From contig CAXYYA010000012.1 in assembly GCA_964293155.1 (NCBI GenBank), forward strand, positions 6,412-70,411: a stretch of 64,000 nt of DNA. Reading direction: 5' to 3'. Of this stretch, positions 25,763 through 33,688 are shown piece after piece; the stretch's first letter is position 1; the number at the start of each line of letters is the position of its first letter. The notes below the pieces were generated by a model. That model was given only the letters and a program-made list of their open reading frames with translations. It was not told the origin of the DNA and ran no database searches. Origin of the DNA: JAQVEB01 sp028698105 (GTDB lineage: Bacteria > Bacteroidota > Bacteroidia > Bacteroidales > Dysgonomonadaceae). The translations under genes were made by a program, and so were the position numbers.

Positions 25763-25784
25763 TTTCTTTTTTTTCCTATCTTTG
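25754..25784 (+). promoter_or_regulatory. Promoter of the DUF1599 gene cluster
   Basis: TTG (25754-25756), a 20-base spacer and TATCTTTG (25777-25784), followed by a leader of about 35 bases to the ATG at 25824. Confidence 0.7.
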
Positions 25785-25823
25785 TTTGCATTTTAACAAA
25801 ACCGTTTTATCTCAAATTCGTGC

Positions 25824-26369
25824 ATGGATACTAATAAACAATTCGATGAAGTAATTGCAATTTGCAGGGATTTATTTCAAAAAAAACTAAAGGATTACGG
25901 CGCAGCATGGCGCATTCTGCGTCCGGAATCGGTTACCGACCAGATATTTATCAAAGCGAGCCGTATCCGTTCATTGGAACTGAAAAAAGAAAACAGGGTG
26001 CAGGAAGGTGTTTTCCCCGAGTTTATCGGAATTGTGAACTACGGCGTTATCGGTTTAATACAATTGGCGTTGGGGTTCGCCGATAAAATTGATATTACCT
26101 GTGACGAGGCGCTGGAGCTTTACGACCGCTACATCACCCAGTCAAAAGAATTGATGTATGCCAAAAACCACGATTACGACGAGGCATGGCGCAGTATGCG
26201 GGTGAGCTCTTACACCGATCTGATTCTCACAAAAGTTTACCGCACCAAAGAAATAGAAAGCCGCCATGGCGAAACGCTCATCTCGGAAGGCGTGGACGCA
26301 AATTATATGGATATGATAAACTACGCCCTCTTCGGGTTGATAAAACTGCATTTTGGCGAAGCTAAATGA
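25824..26369 (+). CDS. DUF1599 protein with an internal duplication
   Basis: A 181-residue soluble protein of unknown function. Two halves of about 80 residues repeat each other: KLKDYGAAWRILRPESVTDQ...NYGVIGLIQLALG and KNHDYDEAWRSMRVSSYTDL...NYALFGLIKLHFG. This two-repeat layout matches the DUF1599 family. The stop overlaps the start of the next gene (ATGATG at 26366), indicating translational coupling to the DoxX-like membrane protein. Confidence 0.82.
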   Translation: MDTNKQFDEVIAICRDLFQKKLKDYGAAWRILRPESVTDQIFIKASRIRSLELKKENRVQEGVFPEFIGIVNYGVIGLIQLALGFADKIDITCDEALELYDRYITQSKELMYAKNHDYDEAWRSMRVSSYTDLILTKVYRTKEIESRHGETLISEGVDANYMDMINYALFGLIKLHFGEAK

Positions 26370-27640
26370 TGCGTGGCAATATACTCATAAAATTAACGGT
26401 GGAGTTGTCCCGCATAATCGTCGGGGCGACTTTCGTTTTTTCAGGCTTTGTGAAAGCCGTTGATCCGCATGGGTCTGAGTATAAAATTCAGGATTATTTA
26501 ATCTCGCTCGGGCTCCCGCAATTGTTCCCGGCAGCACTCGGTTTGGCTGTTTTCTTATGTGTCGCCGAATTGTTGATGGGCTTGTTTCTGTTGTTGGGCA
26601 TTTACCGGAAATGGACATCGCGGTCAGCGCTGATTTTCATGGCGTTCATGACACCGCTCACCTTGTGGATCGCCCTGAAAAATCCCGTGAAAGATTGCGG
26701 ATGTTTCGGCGATGCGTTCATTATCAGTAATTGGGCAACGTTTTACAAGAATATCGTTTTATTGGCGTGTGTGATTTTATTGACGCTATTCTGGCGCAAC
26801 CTAAAACCGGTGTTTTCCGCCAAAACCATGTGGATGGCAGGACTTTTCAGCGTGCTGTTCGGCTTCGGGTTAGCAATATACAATGTGATGAACCGGCCGG
26901 TGTTGGATTTTCGTCCGTACAAGATCGGCTCCAACATTCCCGCAAAAATGTATATTGATCCATCGAAAGCCGATGTGTTCGAAAACGTTTTTGTTTACGA
27001 ACAAGACGGTGTAAAAAAAGAATTTACAGAAGATAATTATCCCTGGAACGATTCTACGTGGACGTTTGTGGATATGACGACCAAGTTGGTGAAAGAAGGC
27101 GAAAAGCCGGAGATAGAAGATTTTGATATTGTAAAATTGGATAAAGGAGACGGGGAAGGCGAAAACATAACCCAAACGGTTCTTGCCGACAGCGGTTACA
27201 CGTTTTTAGCGGTTTCCTACCGGATTCAGGGCGTCAGTCCAAAAGAAGCCGGTCGGTTAAAAACCGTTGCCGGTTATGCAAAACAACAACGATATCCGTT
27301 TTATTGCCTCACGTCGTCTTCCGCAAAAGAAATCGCGACATGGGAGCAAAAAAACAACTCCGGCTTCGTGTTTTGTCATTCCGATGAACGCATGCTCAAA
27401 ACAATGATCCGCAGCAATCCCGGGTTGGTTTTGCTGAAAAACGGCACAGTGATCAACAAGTGGGACAGCAATTCGCTTCCTGCGGAAAAAGAATTACGAG
27501 CGCCGTTGAATGAGTTGCGGTTAGGGCAAATATCCAACGAAAGAAAGAACAATATGCGCAGGATAGCGGTTATAATATCCCTGTTCATCGTGCCCCTGGC
27601 GGCGATAAAATGGCACGACCGCAAATCAACAAAGAAATAA
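26366..27640 (+). CDS. DoxX-like membrane protein with C-terminal extension (BT_3928-type)
   Basis: A 424-residue protein. The first about 190 residues form a DoxX/MauE-like four-to-five-helix domain (SRIIVGATFVFSGFVKAVDP, GCFGDAFIISNWATFYKN). A soluble thioredoxin-like region (about residues 280-390, CLTSSSAKEIATWEQ, PGLVLLKNGTVINKWD) lacks a CxxC pair. A last helix sits near residue 410. Family members appear beside DUF1599 and tpiA in Bacteroidetes; the role is unknown. A second ATG three bases in is equally possible as start. Confidence 0.8.
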   Translation: MMRGNILIKLTVELSRIIVGATFVFSGFVKAVDPHGSEYKIQDYLISLGLPQLFPAALGLAVFLCVAELLMGLFLLLGIYRKWTSRSALIFMAFMTPLTLWIALKNPVKDCGCFGDAFIISNWATFYKNIVLLACVILLTLFWRNLKPVFSAKTMWMAGLFSVLFGFGLAIYNVMNRPVLDFRPYKIGSNIPAKMYIDPSKADVFENVFVYEQDGVKKEFTEDNYPWNDSTWTFVDMTTKLVKEGEKPEIEDFDIVKLDKGDGEGENITQTVLADSGYTFLAVSYRIQGVSPKEAGRLKTVAGYAKQQRYPFYCLTSSSAKEIATWEQKNNSGFVFCHSDERMLKTMIRSNPGLVLLKNGTVINKWDSNSLPAEKELRAPLNELRLGQISNERKNNMRRIAVIISLFIVPLAAIKWHDRKSTKK

Positions 27641-27671
27641 ACACTTTACATACAATTAAATTAAAAAGATT

Positions 27672-28427
27672 ATGAGAAAAAAAATTGTGGCAGGTAACTG
27701 GAAGATGAATAAAAACCTGCAAGAAGGGTTATCGTTAGCAACCGAACTTAATGAAGCATTAAAAGGCAAAACCGTAAACTGCGATGTGGTCATCGGCACG
27801 CCGTTTATCCATCTTGCGAGCGTTGCAGAAGCAATAGACACCGCGAAAATAGGTGTTTCCGCGCAAAACTGCGCCGATAAGGCATCGGGAGCATATACCG
27901 GAGAAGTTTCAGCCGAAATGGTGGCTTCAACCGGAGCTACATACGTGATTTTAGGGCACAGTGAACGCCGTGCTTATTATCATGAAACGCCCGAAATTCT
28001 GAAAGAAAAAGTCCTTTTGGCGTTAGCCAACAATTTAACGCCGATTTTCTGTATCGGTGAAGTGTTGGCCGAACGTGAAGCCGAAAAACATTTTGAGGTG
28101 GTGAAATCGCAAATCCAGGATTCGCTGTTCGGCCTTTCCGAAGAAGATTTCGGAAAAATCGTGTTGGCTTACGAACCGGTTTGGGCTATCGGAACAGGAA
28201 AAACGGCTACCGCCGATCAGGCGCAGGAAATGCACGCCTTTATCCGCAAAATACTGGCCGATAAATACGGACAGGCCGTTGCCGATAATACTTCGATCCT
28301 TTACGGCGGCAGTTGCAACGCATCTAACGCAAAAGAACTTTTCGCAAATCCCGATGTGGATGGCGGACTAATTGGCGGCGCATCGCTTGGTGTAGATAAA
28401 TTTATGCCGATAATTGAAGCGTTTTAA
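27672..28427 (+). CDS. tpiA: Triosephosphate isomerase
   Basis: Interconverts glyceraldehyde 3-phosphate and dihydroxyacetone phosphate in glycolysis. The 251-residue protein has GNWKMNK (catalytic Lys), LGHSERR (catalytic His), AYEPVWAIGTGKTA (catalytic Glu and loop 6) and YGGSCNASN (phosphate-binding). Length fits. It begins 31 bases after the DoxX-like gene and is followed by a hairpin. Confidence 0.97.
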   Translation: MRKKIVAGNWKMNKNLQEGLSLATELNEALKGKTVNCDVVIGTPFIHLASVAEAIDTAKIGVSAQNCADKASGAYTGEVSAEMVASTGATYVILGHSERRAYYHETPEILKEKVLLALANNLTPIFCIGEVLAEREAEKHFEVVKSQIQDSLFGLSEEDFGKIVLAYEPVWAIGTGKTATADQAQEMHAFIRKILADKYGQAVADNTSILYGGSCNASNAKELFANPDVDGGLIGGASLGVDKFMPIIEAF

Positions 28428-28443
28428 CGCATTTACGGAATTT

Positions 28444-28473
28444 TACCACAGATTTACACGCTAATCTGTGGTA
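28444..28473 (+). terminator. Hairpin after tpiA
   Basis: Perfect 11-bp stem TACCACAGATT/AATCTGTGGTA with an 8-base loop, 16 bases after the tpiA stop. Only three T residues follow, so termination strength is uncertain. Confidence 0.6.
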
Positions 28474-28479
28474 TTTCCG

Positions 28480-28487
28480 TATCTTTG
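28480..28487 (+). promoter_or_regulatory. -7 box of the SPOR-folE unit
   Basis: TATCTTTG lies 27 bases before the ATG at 28515, right after the tpiA hairpin. No clear -33 TTG is present at 19-20 bases. Confidence 0.5.
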
Positions 28488-28514
28488 CGCAGAAAATATC
28501 AAACAAAACCAACA

Positions 28515-29042
28515 ATGAGAAAATTATTATATTTTTTGCTTTTCTGTTCTATTCCCTTGGCGATCAATGCCCAAATAACTCCGCAAACAACTAAAGGCAT
28601 CATCGAAGAGCTTAATACGGATTATCCCGGACAAGGGCATGTTGTAATTTATCAGGAAGAAGCAATCAAAAGCATTGTGGGGCGAAACATCGGCCCAAAA
28701 CTTCCGGTATATAGTTCAGGCGATGGGTCCATGCCCTACGTGAAGATCAGGGGATTTAAAATTCAGGCCTTTTCGGGCAACAACCAGCGCAGTTCTAAAG
28801 ACGAAGCCTATCGCAAACAGGCGTTGATCAACCAGGCTTTTCCAGAACAGGAAACCACCGTTCTTTTTGAATCTCCTTTTTGGCGCTTGCGCGTAGGAAA
28901 TTTCAAGTCGCGTGAAGATGCGAGTGCAGCAATGCGCGAAATGAGAAGAACATTCCCTGCTTTCGGAAAAGAAATGTATATCGTTACCGATGAGGTGAAA
29001 ATACCTATAGATCAGCTAAATAATAACGCTGCTCCGCAATAA
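28515..29042 (+). CDS. Secreted SPOR-domain protein
   Basis: A 175-residue exported protein. The start at 28515 gives a signal peptide (RKLLYFLLFCSIPLAINAQ). The C-terminal about 80 residues (VKIRGFKIQAFSGNNQ, FWRLRVGNFKSREDASAAM) form a SPOR domain, which binds denuded peptidoglycan at division sites. An upstream in-frame ATG at 28485 overlaps the promoter and is rejected. It is followed 23 bases later by folE. Confidence 0.87.
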   Translation: MRKLLYFLLFCSIPLAINAQITPQTTKGIIEELNTDYPGQGHVVIYQEEAIKSIVGRNIGPKLPVYSSGDGSMPYVKIRGFKIQAFSGNNQRSSKDEAYRKQALINQAFPEQETTVLFESPFWRLRVGNFKSREDASAAMREMRRTFPAFGKEMYIVTDEVKIPIDQLNNNAAPQ

Positions 29043-29065
29043 TAATCAAAAATATCCCAAACCGA

Positions 29066-29641
29066 ATGTCTCCCGAAGAAACCGCTGAGAAAAAAAAGGT
29101 GATTATTGCCGACCACATGCGCGATGTGATTTCGCTGTTAGGCGAAGATGTGCAACGCGAAGGTTTAGTGAAAACACCTGAACGTGTTGCCAAAGCAATG
29201 CAGTATTTAACGAAGGGCTATTCGCAGAACCCCGAAGAAATTCTGCTGTCGGCGCTTTTTAAAGAGAAATACCGGCAAATGGTGATCGTGAAAGATATTG
29301 ATTTGTTCTCACTTTGTGAGCATCACATGCTGCCATTTTTCGGAAAGGCGCACGTGGCATATATTCCCAACGGCTATGTTACGGGATTGAGTAAGATTGC
29401 CCGCGTGGTGGAAGTTTTCTCACGGCGTTTGCAGGTGCAGGAAAGGCTCACAACCCAAATTAAAGAGTGCATTCAGAACACGTTAAACCCGTTGGGTGTG
29501 ATGGTCGTAATTGAAGCTCAGCACATGTGTATGCAGATGCGGGGTGTTGAAAAACAGAATTCCGTTACAACCACATCCGATTTTACAGGGGTTTTCAAGG
29601 AACAAAAAACGCGCGAAGAATTTATCGCGCTGATAAAATAA
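29066..29641 (+). CDS. folE: GTP cyclohydrolase I
   Basis: Converts GTP to 7,8-dihydroneopterin triphosphate for folate. The 191-residue protein carries the zinc ligands in SLCEHHMLPF and CMQMRGVEK and the active-site QVQERLTTQI. Length is typical. It is probably co-transcribed with the SPOR gene. The stop is followed within five bases by the second MITE-like repeat, so transcript ends may fall inside that repeat. Confidence 0.96.
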   Translation: MSPEETAEKKKVIIADHMRDVISLLGEDVQREGLVKTPERVAKAMQYLTKGYSQNPEEILLSALFKEKYRQMVIVKDIDLFSLCEHHMLPFFGKAHVAYIPNGYVTGLSKIARVVEVFSRRLQVQERLTTQIKECIQNTLNPLGVMVVIEAQHMCMQMRGVEKQNSVTTTSDFTGVFKEQKTREEFIALIK

Positions 29642-29645
29642 ATGT

Positions 29646-29799
29646 GAGGTTGTCTCAAAAGTAAAATCTGCTATCAAATTGTCATTCTGAATGGATCCGC
29701 CAACTGGCGGAGAAATGAAGAATCTATTTAGCTTGACAATGTAGATGTTTCACTTCGTTCAACAAAATGAAACTACAGTGGTACTTTTGAGACAACCTC
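29646..29799. repeat. MITE-like dispersed repeat, copy 2
   Basis: A 154-bp copy of the element at 3165-3315. The ends GAGGTTGTCTCAAAAGTA and TACTTTTGAGACAACCTC are perfect 18-bp inverted repeats. Internally a short segment (TCCGCCAACTGGCGGA) replaces GCTTTAGCG of copy 1 and creates a small extra hairpin. It lies between the folE and typA 3' ends. Confidence 0.9.
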
Positions 29800-29834
29800 T
29801 TTTTATTTAATCGGGTGCCCTATAGCATCCGATT

Positions 29835-31634
29835 TTATTTTTTCGCAGCCCGTTTCCGGTCGTTTTCATCCAGCAATATCTTGCGCAAACGCATTGACTT
29901 GGGCGTTACCTCCACGTACTCATCCTCTTTAATGTATTCCAAAGCCTCTTCGAGGCTAAAGATTACGGGCGGAGCCAATTGGGCTTTGTCGTCCGATCCC
30001 GATGCGCGTACGTTGGTCAGTTTTTTCGATTTGGTAACGTTCACCACCAGATCGCCTTCCTTGCTGTGTTCCCCAACCACCTGTCCGGCATAAACATCCG
30101 TTTGCGGCTCAATGAAAAACTTACCCCTGTCCTGCAGTTTGTCCAATGCGTACGCATACGCGTTGCCGGATTCCCCGGCGATGATCGAGCCGTTTTGACG
30201 TTTTTCGATAACGCCCTTCCACGGCTGAAATTCCAGAAAACGGTGCGCCATAATGGCTTCGCCGGCCGATAGCGTGAGCACGATGTTGTTCAGCCCTATA
30301 ATTCCGCGCGAGGGAATGGTAAACTCAATGTGCATGCGGTCGCCCTTGCTTTCCATGGAGCGCATCTCGCCTTTGCGGCGCGTGATCACGTCAATGATCT
30401 TGCTGGCATATTCTTCCGGCAGGTTCACGGTGAGTTGCTCCACCGGTTCGTGGTCTTCGCCCCCGATTTGTTTGATGATCACTTTCGGTTGTCCCACCTG
30501 AAGTTCGTATCCTTCGCGCCGCATGGTCTCGATCAATACCGATAAATGCAGTACACCGCGTCCGAAAACGATCCATGAATCGGCGCTGTCGGTTTCTTCC
30601 AGTCGCATGGCGAGGTTTTTGTCCAACTCCCGCAGCAACCGCTCATAAATATGCCGCGAAGTAACGTATTTCCCGTCTTGCCCGTAAAACGGGGAGTTGT
30701 TGATCGTGAACAACATTGACATGGTGGGTTCGTCAATCGCAATGGGATCAAGTGGTTGCGGTTTTTCCAAATCGGTGATCGTATCACCGATCTCAAACGA
30801 TTCAATGCCCACTAACGCACAAATATCGCCCGAAGAAACCTCGTCCACTTTCGTGCGCCCCAGTCCTTCAAACACGTTGAGTTCTTTGATGCGCGTTTTC
30901 ACGATGCTTCCATCGCGCTTGCAAAGCGCGTAGTCTTTTCCCTGTTGCAATGTACCCCTGTGAACGCGTCCTACGGCAATCCTCCCAACGTAGTTGGAAT
31001 AATCGAGCGATGTGATGAGCATCTGTGGAATGCCTTCGCGTACTTTCGGTGCGGGAATGTATTTTATGATTGCGTCCAGCAACGGCAGGATATTATCGGA
31101 CGGTTTTTTCCAGTCGTCAGACATCCATCCCTGTTTAGCCGATCCGTAAATGGTGGGGAAATCCAGTTGTTCTTCCGTCGCATCGAGGTTGAACATCAGA
31201 TCGAAAACCTGTTCCTGCACTTCTTCCGGTCGGCAGTTCGGCTTGTCCACTTTATTGACAACCAAAATGGGTTTTAACCCGATTTCCAGCGCTTTTTGCA
31301 GTACGAAACGCGTTTGCGGCATCGGGCCTTCAAATGCGTCAACCAGCAGCAGGCAACCGTCGGCCATATTAAGCACGCGCTCCACTTCTCCGCCGAAATC
31401 GGCGTGGCCGGGCGTGTCTATAATATTAATTTTGGTGTCTTTGTAACGGATTGACACGTTTTTTGAAAGGATGGTTATCCCGCGTTCGCGCTCCAGATCA
31501 TTGTTGTCGAGAATCAAATCTTCGGTTTGCTGGTTATCGCGAAAGAGGTGTCCTGCCATTAACATCTTGTCCACCAGTGTGGTTTTACCATGATCCACGT
31601 GTGCGATGATGGCTATATTTCGAATATTTTGCAT
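29835..31634 (-). CDS. typA: Ribosome-associated translational GTPase TypA/BipA
   Basis: An EF-G-like GTPase that binds ribosomes and affects stress responses and 50S assembly. The 599-residue protein has G1 AHVDHGKTTL, G3 DTPGHAD and G4 NKVDKPN in the N-terminal GTP domain, then EF-G-like domains and the BipA-specific C-terminal region. The start MQNIRNIAI at 31634 matches family length; the upstream ATG at 31658 falls inside the promoter and is rejected. Confidence 0.96.
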   Translation of the reverse strand: MQNIRNIAIIAHVDHGKTTLVDKMLMAGHLFRDNQQTEDLILDNNDLERERGITILSKNVSIRYKDTKINIIDTPGHADFGGEVERVLNMADGCLLLVDAFEGPMPQTRFVLQKALEIGLKPILVVNKVDKPNCRPEEVQEQVFDLMFNLDATEEQLDFPTIYGSAKQGWMSDDWKKPSDNILPLLDAIIKYIPAPKVREGIPQMLITSLDYSNYVGRIAVGRVHRGTLQQGKDYALCKRDGSIVKTRIKELNVFEGLGRTKVDEVSSGDICALVGIESFEIGDTITDLEKPQPLDPIAIDEPTMSMLFTINNSPFYGQDGKYVTSRHIYERLLRELDKNLAMRLEETDSADSWIVFGRGVLHLSVLIETMRREGYELQVGQPKVIIKQIGGEDHEPVEQLTVNLPEEYASKIIDVITRRKGEMRSMESKGDRMHIEFTIPSRGIIGLNNIVLTLSAGEAIMAHRFLEFQPWKGVIEKRQNGSIIAGESGNAYAYALDKLQDRGKFFIEPQTDVYAGQVVGEHSKEGDLVVNVTKSKKLTNVRASGSDDKAQLAPPVIFSLEEALEYIKEDEYVEVTPKSMRLRKILLDENDRKRAAKK

Positions 31635-31655
31635 GTGCGGTCTTTTTTGAGGGCG

Positions 31656-31663
31656 CAAAGATA
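31656..31663 (-). promoter_or_regulatory. -7 box of typA
   Basis: The minus strand reads TATCTTTG, 21 bases before the typA ATG at 31634. A -33 box is not clear. Confidence 0.5.
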
Positions 31664-31781
31664 CGATATTTTATGAAAAATTTTATGATTTAGGTCTTTA
31701 CAATTTACGACAGCCGTATTAAATGATGCAAAAAAGGCGTCGGTATGTTTATAACTATAAAAAAATAGTGCTAAACTGTTA

Positions 31782-31801
31782 TTTGTAGTTATATTTACAA
31801 A
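31782..31801. promoter_or_regulatory. Possible BlaI operator
   Basis: Inverted repeat TTTGTA-N8-TACAAA with perfect 6-bp arms, directly upstream of the promoter for the BlaI gene. BlaI/MecI repressors bind TACA/TGTA dyads, so autoregulation is plausible, but half-site orientation differs from the classic TACAnnTGTA core. The call is inferred from position and sequence only. Confidence 0.4.
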
Positions 31802-31809
31802 CAAAGTAG

Positions 31810-31838
31810 TTGCATTGATCTTTTTTTATCTATATTTG
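31810..31838 (+). promoter_or_regulatory. Promoter of the BlaI-M56 operon
   Basis: TTG (31810-31812), an 18-base spacer and TATATTTG (31831-31838), 29 bases before the ATG at 31868. Confidence 0.65.
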
Positions 31839-31867
31839 TGGTGTAACTTTTTAAAAATAACGAAGCT

Positions 31868-32230
31868 ATGAAACGATTGACTGAGAAAGAAGAAGAGATC
31901 ATGCATTATTTGTGGAGCCGTGGGCCGATGTTCGTGCGGGATATATTGGATATATTCCCCGATCCCAAACCGCATTACAACACGGTTTCAACCGTAATTC
32001 GCGTGCTGGAGGAAAAAGGTTTTGTGGAACACAAAGTGTATGGCAACACATACCAGTATGCGGCAAAAGTATCGCGAGACCAGTATAAGGGTAAAGCACT
32101 GCGGCGCGTGGTTTCGAATTATTTCGATAACTCCTACACCAACGTGGTTTCCACCCTGATTGAAGAAGAACGTGTTTCGGTGGACGAGCTGAAAAAACTG
32201 ATCAAGAAGATAGAAAAAGGCAAAAAATAA
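31868..32230 (+). CDS. BlaI/MecI/CopY-family transcriptional repressor
   Basis: A 120-residue winged-helix repressor (LTEKEEEIMHYLWSRGPMFV, HYNTVSTVIRVLEEKGFVEH) with a C-terminal dimerisation/cleavage region. Family members repress the co-transcribed BlaR1-type peptidase and are cleaved when the sensor is activated. It is followed 18 bases later by two M56 peptidases, the classic sensor partner. No beta-lactamase gene is near, so the regulated target is not known. Confidence 0.93.
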   Translation: MKRLTEKEEEIMHYLWSRGPMFVRDILDIFPDPKPHYNTVSTVIRVLEEKGFVEHKVYGNTYQYAAKVSRDQYKGKALRRVVSNYFDNSYTNVVSTLIEEERVSVDELKKLIKKIEKGKK

Positions 32231-32248
32231 CCAAAAAACGATGTAATT

Positions 32249-33676
32249 ATGGGCGCATTTATTTTATACATGGCAAAAGCATCGGTATGTTTGCTCTTTT
32301 TCTCCATTTTTTTCCGGTTGCTGATGATGCGCGAGACGTTTTTCCGCTTCAACCGGGTAACGTTGCTGGCGGGATTGGTCGTTTGCAGCCTGATGCCGAT
32401 GATCAACCTTCAGACAATTAATCCATTGGGATTTCAGCGGCCGATAGCGCATCTCGAGAAAATGATCAACACATACGAATACCTGCCCGTAACACTTCCC
32501 GAGACAGATGGAAGCACACCTGCTGTTGACACCGGCGCAGCCGATGCACAAACAGGCAACGATACCGTTTCCGAAAAAAAATCGTTTCCGCTGTTCGGGA
32601 TCGTTTTTTTGCTGTACCTGCTTGGCGTGTTGTTTATGCTTGTGAGAATGGCTGTTTCGGTGTTCCGGTTGCAACAAGTTGTGCGAAAAAACAAGGCCGT
32701 GAAACATAATGGTTACGAATTGATCGTGAGCAAAGAAAAGGTGGTGCCGTTCAGTTTCTTTCGGAAAATTGTGATTTCCGAGGCCGATTATGCCGCCAAT
32801 CCCGATGAAATAATCCTGCACGAGCAAATGCACATTGACCGCAGGCACAGTGTGGATGTCATCATTTCGGAATTGTTTTTGGCAATGCACTGGTTTAACC
32901 CGGCGGTGTGGTCTCTTAGCCGCGATTTGCGCGAAATTCACGAGTATGAAGCCGATAGCGGCGTGCTGGAACACGGCGTTAATCCGCAAAAATACCAGTT
33001 GTTGCTGGTAAAGAAGGCCGTGGGCGAGAAACAGTTCGGCGCCATCACCAACGGATTTAACCAGCCGAAAATACGCAACCGCATTATGATGATGCTGCGC
33101 AGCGATTCCACCGCTTGGGCACGGCTGAAAGCGCTGGCCGTACTACCGATTTTTGCTGTTGTGTTGCTGTCGTTCTCGCAACCTGTTGCGAAGCAACAAA
33201 ACGAATTACGGTACGATGACGGAGAAATTATCCGCAACGAAGAATTCAAGGATTCGTACGCGCTTATCGAGAAACGATATACCGATAACTCAATCATCGT
33301 TTTTCTGAATTCCAAAAACGAACTGCTGTTCATGACCCGCCATTCCGATGCGGCCAGCATAAAGGCATTGCAACTGGAAAACAAGGCAGCATCGGTGCAA
33401 TCGCTGGAAAAGATTATCCTTAGCCAGCTTCGTGTGAAAGACCTTCATTCCATTGATTTTATCCTGATCGCTCCCGAAGATGCATATATGCAGACGATCA
33501 CGCAAGTGAAAAACGTGATGGTACAAGCCTATGAATCGGCGCTGTCGGAACTTGAGAAAGGTGGAAAGGGCGTAGCGCTGCACGATCTCCCGCTTACCAT
33601 CAAATACACGATGCATCGCTACCAAACCGGCGGCGAGGTGGATATTGCGGAAAAACTGATGCAGGTTATTCAGTAA
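32249..33676 (+). CDS. M56 (BlaR1-like) membrane metallopeptidase, first copy
   Basis: A 475-residue membrane peptidase. Three N-terminal helices precede the zinc site HEQMH at about residue 191, with the downstream HEYEAD supplying the third ligand; a fourth helix lies near residue 300. The C-terminal 160 residues are a soluble periplasmic region, not a penicillin-binding sensor domain. The architecture differs from staphylococcal BlaR1, so the signal is unlikely to be a beta-lactam recognised by a PBP fold. It directly follows the BlaI gene. Confidence 0.9.
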   Translation: MGAFILYMAKASVCLLFFSIFFRLLMMRETFFRFNRVTLLAGLVVCSLMPMINLQTINPLGFQRPIAHLEKMINTYEYLPVTLPETDGSTPAVDTGAADAQTGNDTVSEKKSFPLFGIVFLLYLLGVLFMLVRMAVSVFRLQQVVRKNKAVKHNGYELIVSKEKVVPFSFFRKIVISEADYAANPDEIILHEQMHIDRRHSVDVIISELFLAMHWFNPAVWSLSRDLREIHEYEADSGVLEHGVNPQKYQLLLVKKAVGEKQFGAITNGFNQPKIRNRIMMMLRSDSTAWARLKALAVLPIFAVVLLSFSQPVAKQQNELRYDDGEIIRNEEFKDSYALIEKRYTDNSIIVFLNSKNELLFMTRHSDAASIKALQLENKAASVQSLEKIILSQLRVKDLHSIDFILIAPEDAYMQTITQVKNVMVQAYESALSELEKGGKGVALHDLPLTIKYTMHRYQTGGEVDIAEKLMQVIQ

Positions 33677-33688
33677 AAACGGAAAAAG

